This document shows positions 45,688-55,425 of a stretch of 64,000 nucleotides of DNA, piece after piece. The position numbers were made by a program, and so were the translations under genes. The notes under the pieces are model-generated. The model had not been told where the DNA came from. It did not search any database and saw only the letters and a program-made list of their open reading frames with translations. The stretch covers positions 372,001 to 436,000 of the forward strand of contig NZ_JAJVCS010000001.1 of NCBI RefSeq assembly GCF_021395205.1. Direction: 5' to 3'. The stretch is from Polynucleobacter sp. IMCC 30228. Its GTDB lineage: Bacteria > Pseudomonadota > Gammaproteobacteria > Burkholderiales > Burkholderiaceae. Numbering within the stretch: the stretch's first letter is position 1; each line of letters starts with the position of its first letter.

Positions 45688-45775
45688 TTCAAGGAGCGTT
45701 GCAAGGGGCTAATTGAATTGCCTCCCCAGGCTTGAAGAGGGCAGACCTAGTCTGCTTTTGCAACTGCGCTCGCTA
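45688..45775 (+). promoter_or_regulatory. SAH riboswitch upstream of ahcY
   Basis: The aptamer shows the conserved AAGGAGCGTTGCAA at 45691-45704, CCCCAGGCTTGAAGAG at 45724-45739 and TTGCAACTGCGCTCGCT at 45758-45774. P1 joins GAGCG (45694-45698) and TTGCAA to their complements at 45767-45771 and 45758-45763; GGGG (45705-45708) pairs with CCCC (45724-45727); GCAGAC-CTA-GTCTGC (45741-45755) is a further hairpin. SAH riboswitches sense S-adenosylhomocysteine and turn on ahcY. It lies directly upstream of ahcY, the expected target. Confidence 0.9.
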
Positions 45776-45798
45776 ACCCGTGGTCAATGGTTGGCGAG
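45769..45798 (+). promoter_or_regulatory. Alternative stem overlapping riboswitch P1 (possible expression platform)
   Basis: CTCGCTAACC (45769-45778) pairs with GGTTGGCGAG (45789-45798) through ten pairs, one of them U-G, around a 10-base loop. It uses bases of the 3' strand of P1 (45767-45771), so ligand-stabilised P1 and this stem compete. Only three T residues follow. Confidence 0.5.
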
Positions 45799-45840
45799 TT
45801 TACTTGCCCCAGCATTGATCTCTATTTAGCTGGAGCAGGA

Positions 45841-47292
45841 ATGAATACCGTAGCTGATTTCAATTTAAATGATTTTGTCGCAACTCGCTGCGCAATCGCT
45901 GATATTTCCTTAGCAAGTTTTGGCCGTAAAGAAATTGCGATTGCTGAAACCGAAATGCCCGGCTTAATTGCGATTCGTAATGAATTTGCGGCAGGTCAAC
46001 CACTGCGCGGAGCTCGCATTACCGGTTCTTTGCATATGACCATTCAAACCGCTGTGCTCATTGAGACCCTAGAAGCGCTTGGCGCTGAAGTGCAGTGGGC
46101 CTCATGCAATATTTTTTCCACCCAAGACCATGCTGCAGCTGCAATTGCCGCTAATGGCACTCCTGTATTTGCCATTAAGGGCGAATCACTCGAGCAGTAT
46201 TGGGATTACACCCACCGTATTTTTGAGTGGGCTGATGGCGGCTTCACCAATATGATTCTGGATGATGGTGGCGATGCCACCTTGCTGCTACACCTAGGCG
46301 CAAAAGCCGAAAAAGATCAGGCAGTCTTAAACCACCCGACTAGCGAAGAAGAGACTATTTTATTTGCTGCCATTAAACAGAAACTGGCGAGTGACCCAAC
46401 TTGGTACTCAACCCGTTTAGCTAAAGTTGAGGGCGTTACTGAAGAAACAACTACCGGTGTACACCGTTTATATCAAATGTTTGCTAAGGGTGATTTACGT
46501 TTTCCAGCTATTAATGTCAACGACTCGGTCACGAAAAGTAAATTCGATAATTTATACGGTTGCCGTGAGTCTTTAGTTGATGCGATTAAACGCGCTACTG
46601 ACGTGATGATTGCCGGCAAGGTGGCAGTTGTATGCGGTTATGGCGATGTCGGTAAAGGTTCTGCCCAAGCCTTACGAGCATTGTCCGCGCAAGTTTGGGT
46701 AACTGAAGTCGATCCTATTTGCGCCTTACAGGCAGCCATGGAAGGTTATCGGGTTGTGACGATGGACTATGCTGCCGACAAGGCCGATATTTTTGTTTCG
46801 GCAACGGGTAATTACCATGTCATTACCGAAGAACATATGAAGCTCATGAAAGACCAAGCGATTGTTTGTAATATTGGCCACTTTGATAATGAAATCGATA
46901 TTGCCGGCATTGAAAAATATCAGTGGGAAGAAATCAAGCCACAAGTCGATCATGTGATTTTCCCAGCTGCGAATGGTAAGCCAGAAAAGCGCTTAATTAT
47001 TTTGGCTAAAGGGCGTTTAGTTAATTTAGGTTGTGGTACTGGTCACCCTTCTTATGTGATGAGTTCTTCTTTTGCAAACCAAGTGATTGCCCAAATTGAA
47101 TTGTGGGGCGCTGTCGGTACCAAGAAATATCCGATTGGCGTTTATACCTTGCCTAAGCATCTAGATGAAAAGGTCGCCCGTTTACAGCTGAAAAAATTAA
47201 ACGCGCAATTAACTGAACTTTCTGCTCAGCAGGCAACGTATATTGGTGTAAGCAAAGAAGGCCCATATAAGCCTGAAAATTATCGTTATTAA
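45841..47292 (+). CDS. ahcY: Adenosylhomocysteinase
   Basis: 483 residues from ATG 45841, with GGAGCAGGA just upstream; an in-frame start at 45787 lies in the riboswitch tail and is not the family start. NAD-binding motif [17 protein letters not shown], substrate residues in [18 protein letters not shown] and [15 protein letters not shown]-like SATGNYHV, and the C-terminal [10 protein letters not shown]. It hydrolyses SAH to adenosine and homocysteine, relieving methyltransferase inhibition. Controlled by the SAH riboswitch; metF follows 39 bases later. Confidence 0.97.
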   Translation: MNTVADFNLNDFVATRCAIADISLASFGRKEIAIAETEMPGLIAIRNEFAAGQPLRGARITGSLHMTIQTAVLIETLEALGAEVQWASCNIFSTQDHAAAAIAANGTPVFAIKGESLEQYWDYTHRIFEWADGGFTNMILDDGGDATLLLHLGAKAEKDQAVLNHPTSEEETILFAAIKQKLASDPTWYSTRLAKVEGVTEETTTGVHRLYQMFAKGDLRFPAINVNDSVTKSKFDNLYGCRESLVDAIKRATDVMIAGKVAVVCGYGDVGKGSAQALRALSAQVWVTEVDPICALQAAMEGYRVVTMDYAADKADIFVSATGNYHVITEEHMKLMKDQAIVCNIGHFDNEIDIAGIEKYQWEEIKPQVDHVIFPAANGKPEKRLIILAKGRLVNLGCGTGHPSYVMSSSFANQVIAQIELWGAVGTKKYPIGVYTLPKHLDEKVARLQLKKLNAQLTELSAQQATYIGVSKEGPYKPENYRY

Positions 47293-47331
47293 GCGAGCAA
47301 AACTTCTCAATTTGCAGAACAGGCCAAGATT

Positions 47332-48165
47332 ATGGAACTGAGCGTCGAATTTTTTCCGCCAAAAACAAACGAGGGTGAGGAAAAATTACGGCTCGTACGC
47401 GAGCGTTTAACCGCCGAGCTTAAGCCCGCTTTTTACTCGGTAACTTTTGGCGCTGGCGGTTCGACACAAGCAGGCACTTTAAAAGTTGTCAGTGAAATTC
47501 ACACGGCTGGCCAAATGGTTGCACCTCATTTATCTTGTGTCGGCAGCTCTAAAGAAAACGTTCGAATGATGTTGATGCAATATCGTGATTTAGGCATTCA
47601 TCGCCTCGTCGCCTTGCGTGGCGATCTGCCTTCAGGAATGGGGCAATATGGTGAGTTTCATCATGCCAATGAGTTAGTAGAATTTATACGTGCCGAAACA
47701 GGTGATTGGTTTCATATCGATGTCGCCGCCTATCCTGAAATGCATCCGCAAGCGCGCTCACCAGCCAGCGATGTTGCTTTCTTTGCGCAAAAAATGCAGG
47801 CGGGTGCAAATTCAGCCATAACCCAGTATTTTTTTAATAGCGATGCCTATTTTCGTTTTGTCGATGAGGCTTTTGCGCTAGGTGTGACTCAACCCATTAT
47901 TGCGGGCATCATGCCCATTACCAATAGTAGTCAGTTAATTCGTTTCTCTGATTCTTGTGGCGCAGAGGTACCGCGCTGGATTCGTCTACGGCTTTTATCT
48001 TACGGCGATGATGTTGCATCGATTCGCGCATTTGGTGAGGAGGTCATTACCGATCTCTGCGATCAACTGCTTGTCGCGGGAGCGCCCGGTTTCCATTTTT
48101 ATGCTTTAAACCAGGCAAATGCTATTTTGGCAATTGCCAATAATTTAAGTCTCGGCCAACAATAA
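47332..48165 (+). CDS. metF: Methylenetetrahydrofolate reductase
   Basis: 277 residues. The barrel opens ELSVEFFPPKTNEGEEKL, with FYSVTFGAGGS, HLSCVGSS, ALRGDLPSG and GANSAITQYFFN (FAD and folate binding). Reduces 5,10-methylene-THF to 5-methyl-THF, which methylates homocysteine to methionine. Located with metK and ahcY in one transcription direction, it completes the cycle apart from methionine synthase, which is not in view. Confidence 0.96.
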   Translation: MELSVEFFPPKTNEGEEKLRLVRERLTAELKPAFYSVTFGAGGSTQAGTLKVVSEIHTAGQMVAPHLSCVGSSKENVRMMLMQYRDLGIHRLVALRGDLPSGMGQYGEFHHANELVEFIRAETGDWFHIDVAAYPEMHPQARSPASDVAFFAQKMQAGANSAITQYFFNSDAYFRFVDEAFALGVTQPIIAGIMPITNSSQLIRFSDSCGAEVPRWIRLRLLSYGDDVASIRAFGEEVITDLCDQLLVAGAPGFHFYALNQANAILAIANNLSLGQQ

Positions 48166-48190
48166 TACGTACTCAAGTAAGCCCCAGTAC

Positions 48191-48808
48191 TTATTGGTGC
48201 AGTCCCGATTCGGTGAGCAAATAAGTTAAGGCTTGATCGTGGGCTTGAGGCTTCCATTGAGACGGGCTTAATTCTTGCCAATCGAAGCCAACCCCAATAT
48301 TCATCGTGCTTGGCTTGCGGGTTTTGAGGGCTAGCAGGGTGCGATCAAAGTAGCCGCCGCCATAGCCAAGACGCCAATAACGTGAGTGACCATTTTCTTG
48401 TGATCGCGACCATCCTACAACGGGCAGAAGAATGCAATCGGGATCTATTTTCGGGCGCTCTAGGTTGTGGGGGTTAGGCTCGAGAATGCCAAAATTATTT
48501 TTAATCAATGCATCGCCACTGTGCCATTCATAAAAATCAAGTTGCTTATTGGCTAGCCCTAAAGGCAGGGCTAACTTTCGAGAGCTAGCCTGTTGTGCCC
48601 AATGTATTAGGGCAGGACGAAAATCAACCTCATTGCGGATGGGGCTATATAGTGCAATGGATTCAATACCTGCTCCCGGCCCAGCTAGAAATTGATTTAG
48701 CGCCAAAATCAGCCTATCCTTTAAATCAATGTAGTCATTCGCGCGCGTGAAAGCGATACGCTGCCTAAGCAAATCTTTGCGGAGCTCTTGGAAGGGATCA
48801 ATTGTCAT
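48191..48808 (-). CDS. 5-formyltetrahydrofolate cyclo-ligase
   Basis: 205 residues from ATG 48808, chosen because the preceding 27 in-frame residues overlap the neighbouring gene and look unlike the family. LRKDLLRQRIAF, then LYSPIRNEVDF, the substrate loop LPVVGWSR and the phosphate-binding RLGYGGGYFDRTL. It converts 5-formyl-THF to 5,10-methenyl-THF. Convergent with metF, which also uses folates. Confidence 0.9.
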   Translation of the reverse strand: MTIDPFQELRKDLLRQRIAFTRANDYIDLKDRLILALNQFLAGPGAGIESIALYSPIRNEVDFRPALIHWAQQASSRKLALPLGLANKQLDFYEWHSGDALIKNNFGILEPNPHNLERPKIDPDCILLPVVGWSRSQENGHSRYWRLGYGGGYFDRTLLALKTRKPSTMNIGVGFDWQELSPSQWKPQAHDQALTYLLTESGLHQ

Positions 48809-48850
48809 GGTAAACAGTATTATGTTGAAAGAATAGAAAGTCAATTTAAC

Positions 48851-50872
48851 ATGCAGCAATCCAATCGGCTTGTCGACCAGCCAATGCAAGAGTTAGTACT
48901 AAAGCAGAATTCAAGAAAAAAATGGCTACCAGACCTAGTAGCAGGGCTTTTATGCATGGCTTTATTAGGCGTTACCGCTGTCGAAGCGGCAACTAAAAAG
49001 TCTAAGTTACCGCAATCCTATGCCAGCAAAATAAATGCGGATGAGCTAAGTCCGGCTGACAAGGAATTTATTGATTTACGTGAAGCAGCTAAGCGTAATG
49101 ATGTTTTTCGTGCCCAGCAATTGGCTAGTAGTCTCGTCAATTACGAGTTTGACGATTATGTCACCTACTTTAGAATAAAGCCGCAACTTTTTGATGGTGG
49201 CGGCGCTGCCCGGGCCGATACTTCAGCTGACAACCAGGTTAAGGCCTTTTTAAATCAATATCAGGGAACTGCGCTAGCCGATCGGATGCGCAATGACTGG
49301 CTATTGGTTTTGGGGCGTAGAAAAGATTGGAGTAATTTTGATGCTGAGTATGCCAAGTTTGTCTTGGATGACGATACTGCGGTGAAATGCTATGCCCTTC
49401 AATCTCGCTTAGCAAAAGGAGAAAGCGCAGAAAAAGTCAGCATCGAAGCAAAAGCCGTGTTGATTGATCCCCGTTATTTTGGGCAAGCCTGCCAAGAATT
49501 AGTACCGCTCTTAGTGGCAGCGAATGGCCTGAGTATTAGTGAGGCAAAGGCAGTTGGGCGGGCGGCTGCAGAAATGGGTTATGACACGATGTCGCGGCGT
49601 ATTGGCGGAGAAGATCCCATTGCCGAGATAGTGAAGAGTGCGAGCAAAGATCCGCGTAAAACATATAACGACTTTTTGCAAAATAGCAGCCGCTTCAACA
49701 AAGAACATCAAGCCCTTGCCTGGGGTGTTATTGGTCAATTTTTAGCTAAAAAATTAGACCCCAAAGCAGATGATGCGTATCGTGAACAACAAAATTTAGG
49801 TTTTAATGAATTACTTTCAACCGAATCACAAGAATGGAAAGTACGCGCGGCACTGCGCGCCCAAGACTGGGTCTTGGTTAAAGAGGCCATTGAGGGGATG
49901 AATCCGGCAGTGCGCCAGCGAGACCCAGCTTGGACCTATTGGTATGGGCGTGCACTGAAAGCAACGGCCGCCCAAGATCCTAAAATTGAGCAGCGGGCGC
50001 GTGAGCAATTTGAAGCCATTCAAGATCAATTTAATTTCTATGGGCAATTAGCGCGTGAAGAGCTAGGCAAAGGTGCGCATAGCGCCACGGTGCACTCCAA
50101 GATTGCCGAGCAAGATGTCAAGGCATTATCAGAGCGCCGGGGTTTTAATAGGGGTGCGAAGCTTTATGCCATGAATTTACGCTTTGAAGGCAATCGCGAG
50201 TGGAATTGGGAGTTGCGGGGCATGACAGATAAGCAACTCATCGCTGCTGCTGAATACGCCAAACGAGTACAACTGTTTGATCGGGTTGTTAGTTCAGCCG
50301 ATCGAACCAAAATCGACCATGATTTGAGTTTACGTTACCCCATGCCTTTTCGTGATGAGCTAACGCCAATTGCCCGTGAAATCAATTTAAATTTAGCTTG
50401 GGCTTATGGGCTGATCCGACAGGAATCCCGTTTTATCATTAATGCTGCCTCCTCAGTCGGCGCATCTGGACTAATGCAGGTCATGCCAACTACGGCCAAG
50501 TATGTGGCAAAAAAAATTGGCATGAATTCATTTACCACTGAACAATTAAAAGACTCTAATACCAATATGATCTTGGGAAGCAATTATTTAAATATGGTTT
50601 TACTAGACCTCGACGGTTCTTGGGTATTAGCCTCGGCAGCTTATAACGCGGGCCCATCAAGGCCAAAACAATGGCGTGAAAAATTAGAACGACCTGTAGA
50701 GGGGGCGATTTTTATTGAGACGATTCCGTTTAATGAAACGCGTACCTATGTTAAAAATGTCCTAGCCAATGCTAACTATTACACCACGGTGATCTCAGGA
50801 CAAACACCATCTCTTAAGCAACGCCTTGGGGTGATTGCGCCTAAAACTGCAAATCAAAGCGAGTTACCATGA
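48851..50872 (+). CDS. slt: Soluble lytic murein transglycosylase
   Basis: 673 residues from ATG 48851 (an in-frame start at 48788 overlaps the divergent cyclo-ligase gene). Signal peptide (WLPDLVAGLLCMALLGVTAVEA) then a long helical superhelix of about 480 residues, and the C-terminal goose-lysozyme-like domain: YGLIRQESRFIINAAS with catalytic Glu, GLMQVMPTTAKYVAKKIG and LASAAYNAGPSR. It cleaves glycan strands forming 1,6-anhydro ends; AmpG imports the products. ATGA overlap with the next gene. Confidence 0.93.
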   Translation: MQQSNRLVDQPMQELVLKQNSRKKWLPDLVAGLLCMALLGVTAVEAATKKSKLPQSYASKINADELSPADKEFIDLREAAKRNDVFRAQQLASSLVNYEFDDYVTYFRIKPQLFDGGGAARADTSADNQVKAFLNQYQGTALADRMRNDWLLVLGRRKDWSNFDAEYAKFVLDDDTAVKCYALQSRLAKGESAEKVSIEAKAVLIDPRYFGQACQELVPLLVAANGLSISEAKAVGRAAAEMGYDTMSRRIGGEDPIAEIVKSASKDPRKTYNDFLQNSSRFNKEHQALAWGVIGQFLAKKLDPKADDAYREQQNLGFNELLSTESQEWKVRAALRAQDWVLVKEAIEGMNPAVRQRDPAWTYWYGRALKATAAQDPKIEQRAREQFEAIQDQFNFYGQLAREELGKGAHSATVHSKIAEQDVKALSERRGFNRGAKLYAMNLRFEGNREWNWELRGMTDKQLIAAAEYAKRVQLFDRVVSSADRTKIDHDLSLRYPMPFRDELTPIAREINLNLAWAYGLIRQESRFIINAASSVGASGLMQVMPTTAKYVAKKIGMNSFTTEQLKDSNTNMILGSNYLNMVLLDLDGSWVLASAAYNAGPSRPKQWREKLERPVEGAIFIETIPFNETRTYVKNVLANANYYTTVISGQTPSLKQRLGVIAPKTANQSELP

Positions 50873-51780
50873 AATATCAAATTTTATTAATTGGTGGTAA
50901 TGGATTTGTGGGGCGTGTACTCGCTCGTAAACTGCAAACGGCAGGCTATTCAGTCTTATTGCCAACCCGTCATTTAGCTGCCGCGCGCGATCTGCGCTTG
51001 TTACCCAATATTCATCTCCAAGAAGCCGATGTCAATCAAGCCCAAGTAATTCAGGCGCTTTGTTCCCAACTCACTGAACAGGGCGCGGTGATTAATTTAA
51101 TCGGCATGTTGCACGATCGGCCCGCCCAGCCCTACGGCAAGTTTTTTCAGCAGGCGCATGTCGATTTACCCCGCAACATCATTGCCGCAATGAAGGCAAA
51201 TAAGTTAAAACGCTATTTACACATGAGTGCCCTAGGCGCAGATACTAATGGCCCCTCAATGTATCAACGCAGTAAAGGCGATGGTGAAAAATTAGTGAAA
51301 GAAAGTCATTTAGATTGGACTATCTTTCGACCCTCCGTAATTTTTGGGGCAGAGGATCAATTTATTAATCTCTTTGTTAAGCTAACTAAAATTTTTCCGG
51401 TCATTCCCTTAGCCCATTCGACGGCTTTATTTCAACCTGTAAGTGTGGATGATGTCGCCACGGCTTTTATTCAATCGTTACAGCGCCCGCAGACCATTCA
51501 TCAGGTTTTTGATTTAGTCGGCCCAGAAATTTTCTCGATGGCCGACCTAGTTCGATTTGCTGCTCGTAAAGCGGATGCCCCAGGCTGGATTATTCCTCTG
51601 CCAGCGGCAATCGGCTATTTGCAGGCTTTGGCTTTTGAATATGGTCCAGGCCCCACCCTCATGTCGCGCGATAATATTGCCTCAATGCGTTTACCTAATG
51701 TATTACCTAGCAATGGGCGCGATGCCCTCACCCTCGATTTTGGCCTTGCTCGTAAGCGTCTAGAAAGTATGCTGACGTGA
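50869..51780 (+). CDS. NAD(P)-binding protein, complex I NDUFA9-like
   Basis: 303 residues. Rossmann motif [17 protein letters not shown] at residues 5-21, then [29 protein letters not shown], the pattern of the NDUFA9/NmrA-like atypical SDR group. Bacterial members are poorly characterised. It sits between slt and cca with four-base overlaps, a conserved arrangement in betaproteobacteria. Confidence 0.85.
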   Translation: MKYQILLIGGNGFVGRVLARKLQTAGYSVLLPTRHLAAARDLRLLPNIHLQEADVNQAQVIQALCSQLTEQGAVINLIGMLHDRPAQPYGKFFQQAHVDLPRNIIAAMKANKLKRYLHMSALGADTNGPSMYQRSKGDGEKLVKESHLDWTIFRPSVIFGAEDQFINLFVKLTKIFPVIPLAHSTALFQPVSVDDVATAFIQSLQRPQTIHQVFDLVGPEIFSMADLVRFAARKADAPGWIIPLPAAIGYLQALAFEYGPGPTLMSRDNIASMRLPNVLPSNGRDALTLDFGLARKRLESMLT

Positions 51781-52931
51781 AAATATATGCTGTCGGCGGC
51801 GCCATTCGCGATGCTTTATTAGGCTTGCCAGTGCATGATATTGACTATGTTGTAGTGGGCTCTAGCCCTGCTGAAATGAGTGCTTTGGGGTATCGACCAG
51901 TAGGCAGTGAATTTCCCGTGTTCCTGCATCCGACTACGCAAGCAGAATATGCTTTAGCGCGCACCGAACGTAAAACAGGTCGAGGTTATCAGGGCTTTAC
52001 ATTTCATGCTGAACCCGATGTCAGCTTGGAGGAAGATCTGGGGCGACGTGACTTAACAATTAATGCGATGGCACAAGCGCTGGATAGCGCGGGGCAATTA
52101 AGTGGGCCGATTATTGATCCATATGGCGGCCAAGCCGATTTAGCAGCCCGCATATTGCGCCATGTTTCGCCTGCATTTGCCGAAGATCCTTTACGTTTAT
52201 TACGGCTGGCGCGGTTTGCAGCAGCGCTGCCTAGCTTTGCAATTGCACCAGAAACAATGCAGGTAGCGCAAACCATTGTCCGCTCTGGCGAGTTACAAGA
52301 TTTATCAGCTGAGCGAGTTTGGCAAGAAATATCACGCGGTTTTGGGTCTACTCAGCCCTTACGGATGCTTGAGGTGTTTCAGGCAACGGGGGCAGCGGCA
52401 ATACTGCTGGCTCACGGCACAGAGGAGCAGCTCGCCGATGTGCAGGCCGCAAAAGCCTTAGCAATAGCGCTGAATTTAATTTCGCTCAGTGAAGATAAAG
52501 CCGCCGATGTTTGTGCAGTCGTATTAAGTAATTTATCTGCTGCCGATATTACCCAATGGGCCGAACACGTGCGCATGCCGCATCGAATTCGTGACTATGC
52601 CATTCTTTTTTCTGCTTTACGGAATTTAGTATTGGCAGGCCCGCTGAGCGCACATGGGGTAATGACTTGGTTTAATCGGGCTGATGTCTGGCGCAAACCC
52701 GAACGTACCCATGCACTCTTGCATTTACTGCAACAATTGAATTATCTTACCGAGCCTTTACGATTAGCATTAGAGGCCGCGCAAGCGGTTGACGCTGCAC
52801 AAATTGCGCAGGCGAATACGCGCCTGCAAGACCTCAATACTCAGTCAGTTGGCGCCCAGAACAATCCGGGGGAGGCGATTCGAATCGCCATCGAGGCAGC
52901 TCGCTTAAAGGCTATTGAGCCTTATTGCTAA
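51777..52931 (+). CDS. cca: CCA tRNA nucleotidyltransferase, apparently without HD domain
   Basis: 384 residues, GTG start. Class II nucleotidyltransferase head: [23 protein letters not shown] (D-x-D metal site), [20 protein letters not shown] and [15 protein letters not shown]. Adds or repairs the 3'-CCA of tRNAs. E. coli Cca continues into an HD phosphohydrolase domain (412 residues in all); the region here lacks the His-Asp pair and is shorter, although the later WRKPERT block matches. The phosphatase/2',3'-cyclic phosphodiesterase activities are probably lost. Confidence 0.92.
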   Translation: MKIYAVGGAIRDALLGLPVHDIDYVVVGSSPAEMSALGYRPVGSEFPVFLHPTTQAEYALARTERKTGRGYQGFTFHAEPDVSLEEDLGRRDLTINAMAQALDSAGQLSGPIIDPYGGQADLAARILRHVSPAFAEDPLRLLRLARFAAALPSFAIAPETMQVAQTIVRSGELQDLSAERVWQEISRGFGSTQPLRMLEVFQATGAAAILLAHGTEEQLADVQAAKALAIALNLISLSEDKAADVCAVVLSNLSAADITQWAEHVRMPHRIRDYAILFSALRNLVLAGPLSAHGVMTWFNRADVWRKPERTHALLHLLQQLNYLTEPLRLALEAAQAVDAAQIAQANTRLQDLNTQSVGAQNNPGEAIRIAIEAARLKAIEPYC

Positions 52932-52950
52932 CTCGCCTTAACTCATTTAA

Positions 52951-54144
52951 CTAGAGGCGATTACGCCCACCCAAACCTGGCAATATCGATAAATCCTCTG
53001 CTAAGGGAAAAAAAGTGCGCAGGTTTTTGGTAAAAGCAAAGACTTTAAAAAGCTCACCCATTTCTGCTTCCGATAATAATTTTTGGAGTGCTTGAGAAAT
53101 GGGTAAAAATTGTTTTGGATTATTTGGATTGCCAGCTTGTAAAGCTAAATCGCTAATGCCCGCCTCCAGCAGAAAACTGGCCTGATTATTTAGATAAAGC
53201 GCATCTGCGCCAGCATCTATTGCTGTGTTACTAACGCCACTCCATTCAACATGGCTAGTTAAATCACATAAACCTGGCAGATAAAAGGGATCAGTAATGC
53301 TATGGTGGCGATGGTGAACCATAAGCGACCCCGCTTGACGCTGCGGGTGATAAAACTCATGAGCCGGAAAGCCATAATCAAAACTTAAAAATAAGCCGGT
53401 TTGTAAGCTGCTAGCGAGCGTGTGAATCCAGGCATTTGCTTGGGGATGAATTTCTGTGGTGTAGTCTTCAGGAAAGTTATCGGTATTTTGTAAGTTTTGG
53501 GGTAGCCAGTCCGTCGGCACCTCTCCACCAGTTGACCACTGCAACTGCTCAGCTACAACACCAACGCCTTGAAAAAACCAGCGACCTTGCTGCAGCTTGA
53601 TGACTTCACAAGATAAAGCATCTAAAACTTCATTCGCTAAGATGATGCCAACAAATGCATTGGGCATTGCTTGTAACCAACCTAGTTCAGTGTGCCAAGC
53701 ATGCTGCTTTTTGGCTTCTGCTAAGCGCGCTTGTTGGCGTTTTGCCAGATCAGGCGAAATTTCCAGAAAGTCATAGTGCGCCAGCGGCGCCCCAAGTTGG
53801 GTGAGCTGCTGCACAAGGGTTTCTGCCAGTTTTCCGCTGCCAGCACCAAACTCTAAAATACGGGTTGGTAAGCCGGCTTGCTGCAGGGCATGCAAGCAGG
53901 GAGCTAAACATGCGGCAATGGTTTGGCCAAATAGGGGTGTTAGTTCGGGAGCGGTAATGAAATCGCCCGCAGGGCCAAATTTAGGCAAACCAGCGCTGTA
54001 ATAGCCATATTCCGGGGTATATAGCACCATTTCCATGTAATTTGAAAATGGAATCCACCCCCCATTTTGGCTAATTTTGGCCTTAATTTTTTGCTGGAGT
54101 AACTGGGTGCGCTCCATTTCTGATCTGCTCAAGGTAATATCCAT
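52951..54144 (-). CDS. SAM-dependent methyltransferase MidA family (DUF185)
   Basis: 397 residues. GGWIPFSNYMEMVLYTPEYGYYS opens the family fold (residues 28-50), FGPAGDFITAPELTPLFGQ follows, then the SAM motif ILEFGAGSGKLA and GIILANEVLDALSCE. Homologous to mitochondrial NDUFAF7, which methylates a complex I subunit; bacterial targets are unproven. Convergent with cca; starts 31 bases from the divergent pteridine reductase gene. Confidence 0.85.
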   Translation of the reverse strand: MDITLSRSEMERTQLLQQKIKAKISQNGGWIPFSNYMEMVLYTPEYGYYSAGLPKFGPAGDFITAPELTPLFGQTIAACLAPCLHALQQAGLPTRILEFGAGSGKLAETLVQQLTQLGAPLAHYDFLEISPDLAKRQQARLAEAKKQHAWHTELGWLQAMPNAFVGIILANEVLDALSCEVIKLQQGRWFFQGVGVVAEQLQWSTGGEVPTDWLPQNLQNTDNFPEDYTTEIHPQANAWIHTLASSLQTGLFLSFDYGFPAHEFYHPQRQAGSLMVHHRHHSITDPFYLPGLCDLTSHVEWSGVSNTAIDAGADALYLNNQASFLLEAGISDLALQAGNPNNPKQFLPISQALQKLLSEAEMGELFKVFAFTKNLRTFFPLAEDLSILPGLGGRNRL

Positions 54145-54175
54145 AACTCACAAGTCTAAGAGAGTTTCAGTTTGC

Positions 54176-55000
54176 ATGAGCATTAGCCCTTCCAACCAAC
54201 ACCCAAATCGGCCCGTATTAATTACCGGTGCCGCTAAACGCTTGGGTCGCGAGATCGCCCTTGAGTTTGCTCGGCAGGGCTGGGATATTGCTTTACATTA
54301 CGGCCATTCGCATGCTGAAGCCCAGGCTACCCAAGCTGAAATTACGTCACTCAACCGTCGTTGCTTAATCTTTCAAGCCGATTTAACCATGGAAGCCGAC
54401 ATACAGCAGTTATTTACGAGCGTTGAGACGGCTTTTGGTCCATTAGCGTGTTTAGTTAACAGCGCCGCTAGCTTTGAATACGATCGGCCCAGTTCGCTTG
54501 AAAATCCTTTGCGAACCCCATTTTTGCTTGACACTATGAAGTTGAATTTAGCAGCGCCCATTTTATTAACCCAGTTAATGTATCTGCAGCAAAAAACCCA
54601 ATCTAGCATTACCAGCAATACAGAGCGCACTTTTATACCGGCCGCTATTCAATTACTTGATCAAAAATTAATCAATCCCAATCCCGATTACTTTTCCTAT
54701 ACGCTTTCAAAATATGCACTACAAGGCGCAATCCAATTATTAGCCTTAGATTTTGCTCCGCAACTGCGTGTTGTCGGTCTAGCTCCTGGTATTACGATGC
54801 CTTCGGGCGACCAAACTCCATTGGGATTTTCTCAGGCACATCAAATGACGCCCTTAGGAAGATCATCAAGTGCGGAAGATATTGGCAAAGCAGCGGTATT
54901 TTTAGCCACCGCTAAAGCGATAACTGGCACTACACTTTACGTTGACGGGGGCCAACATTTATTCCCCTCTACCCGCGATATTATGTTTACCACTCCTTAG
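54176..55000 (+). CDS. folM: SDR oxidoreductase, pteridine reductase (FolM-like)
   Basis: 274 residues from ATG 54176; the longer in-frame version from 54077 overlaps midA. The cofactor motif TGAAKRLGREIALEFA is the pteridine-reductase form, with VNSAASFEYDR, the catalytic YTLSKYALQ and LAPGITMPSG. FolM-type enzymes reduce dihydromonapterin or dihydrofolate. Next to folB (nine bases), which makes the pterin precursor, supporting this over a FabG role. No fatty acid genes are nearby. Confidence 0.8.
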   Translation: MSISPSNQHPNRPVLITGAAKRLGREIALEFARQGWDIALHYGHSHAEAQATQAEITSLNRRCLIFQADLTMEADIQQLFTSVETAFGPLACLVNSAASFEYDRPSSLENPLRTPFLLDTMKLNLAAPILLTQLMYLQQKTQSSITSNTERTFIPAAIQLLDQKLINPNPDYFSYTLSKYALQGAIQLLALDFAPQLRVVGLAPGITMPSGDQTPLGFSQAHQMTPLGRSSSAEDIGKAAVFLATAKAITGTTLYVDGGQHLFPSTRDIMFTTP

Positions 55001-55009
55001 GTCAAATTT

Positions 55010-55405
55010 ATGCAAGTCACTCATCCCCTCCTAAATCTAATGGAGTACCGACGTTTATTTTTAGAAGATTACGAGGTATATATCAACATTGGCGTGCATG
55101 ATCATGAAAAGAAAGCCGAGCAGCGCGTGATTCTCAATGTCGATTTGTATATTCCAATTCAAATCAATACGCCTAAAGAAGATCGCTTAGAGGAAGTCGT
55201 TGATTATGACTTTATGCGGGAAACCATACGCTTACGCACCCAAAAGGGCCATATTCATTTACAAGAAACTTTATGTGACACGATAGCCGATGCGATGCTG
55301 GAGCACCCGAAGGTGGTTGCAGTGCGCATTTCTACTGCAAAGCCCGATGTTTATCCCGACTGCGCTTCGGTGGGGGTTGAAATTTTTCGTATCAAGCCAA
55401 CTTAA
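55010..55405 (+). CDS. folB: Dihydroneopterin aldolase
   Basis: 131 residues. [33 protein letters not shown] carries the active-site Glu and the tunnel fold signature (key residues IGVHDHEK and [10 protein letters not shown]); [17 protein letters not shown] ends it. Cleaves dihydroneopterin to the hydroxymethyl pterin of folate synthesis. Follows the pteridine reductase gene by nine bases. An internal ATG at 55040 ([10 protein letters not shown]) is an equally plausible start. Confidence 0.93.
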   Translation: MQVTHPLLNLMEYRRLFLEDYEVYINIGVHDHEKKAEQRVILNVDLYIPIQINTPKEDRLEEVVDYDFMRETIRLRTQKGHIHLQETLCDTIADAMLEHPKVVAVRISTAKPDVYPDCASVGVEIFRIKPT

Positions 55406-55425
55406 TAAGTTATAGGCCGAATAAA

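Noticed and set aside
45787-45840. Upstream start for ahcY
   Set aside because: It falls in the riboswitch tail; ATG 45841 has a ribosome site and the family N-terminus.
54077-54175. Longer start of the pteridine reductase
   Set aside because: The extra N-terminus overlaps midA antisense and looks unlike SDR sequence.
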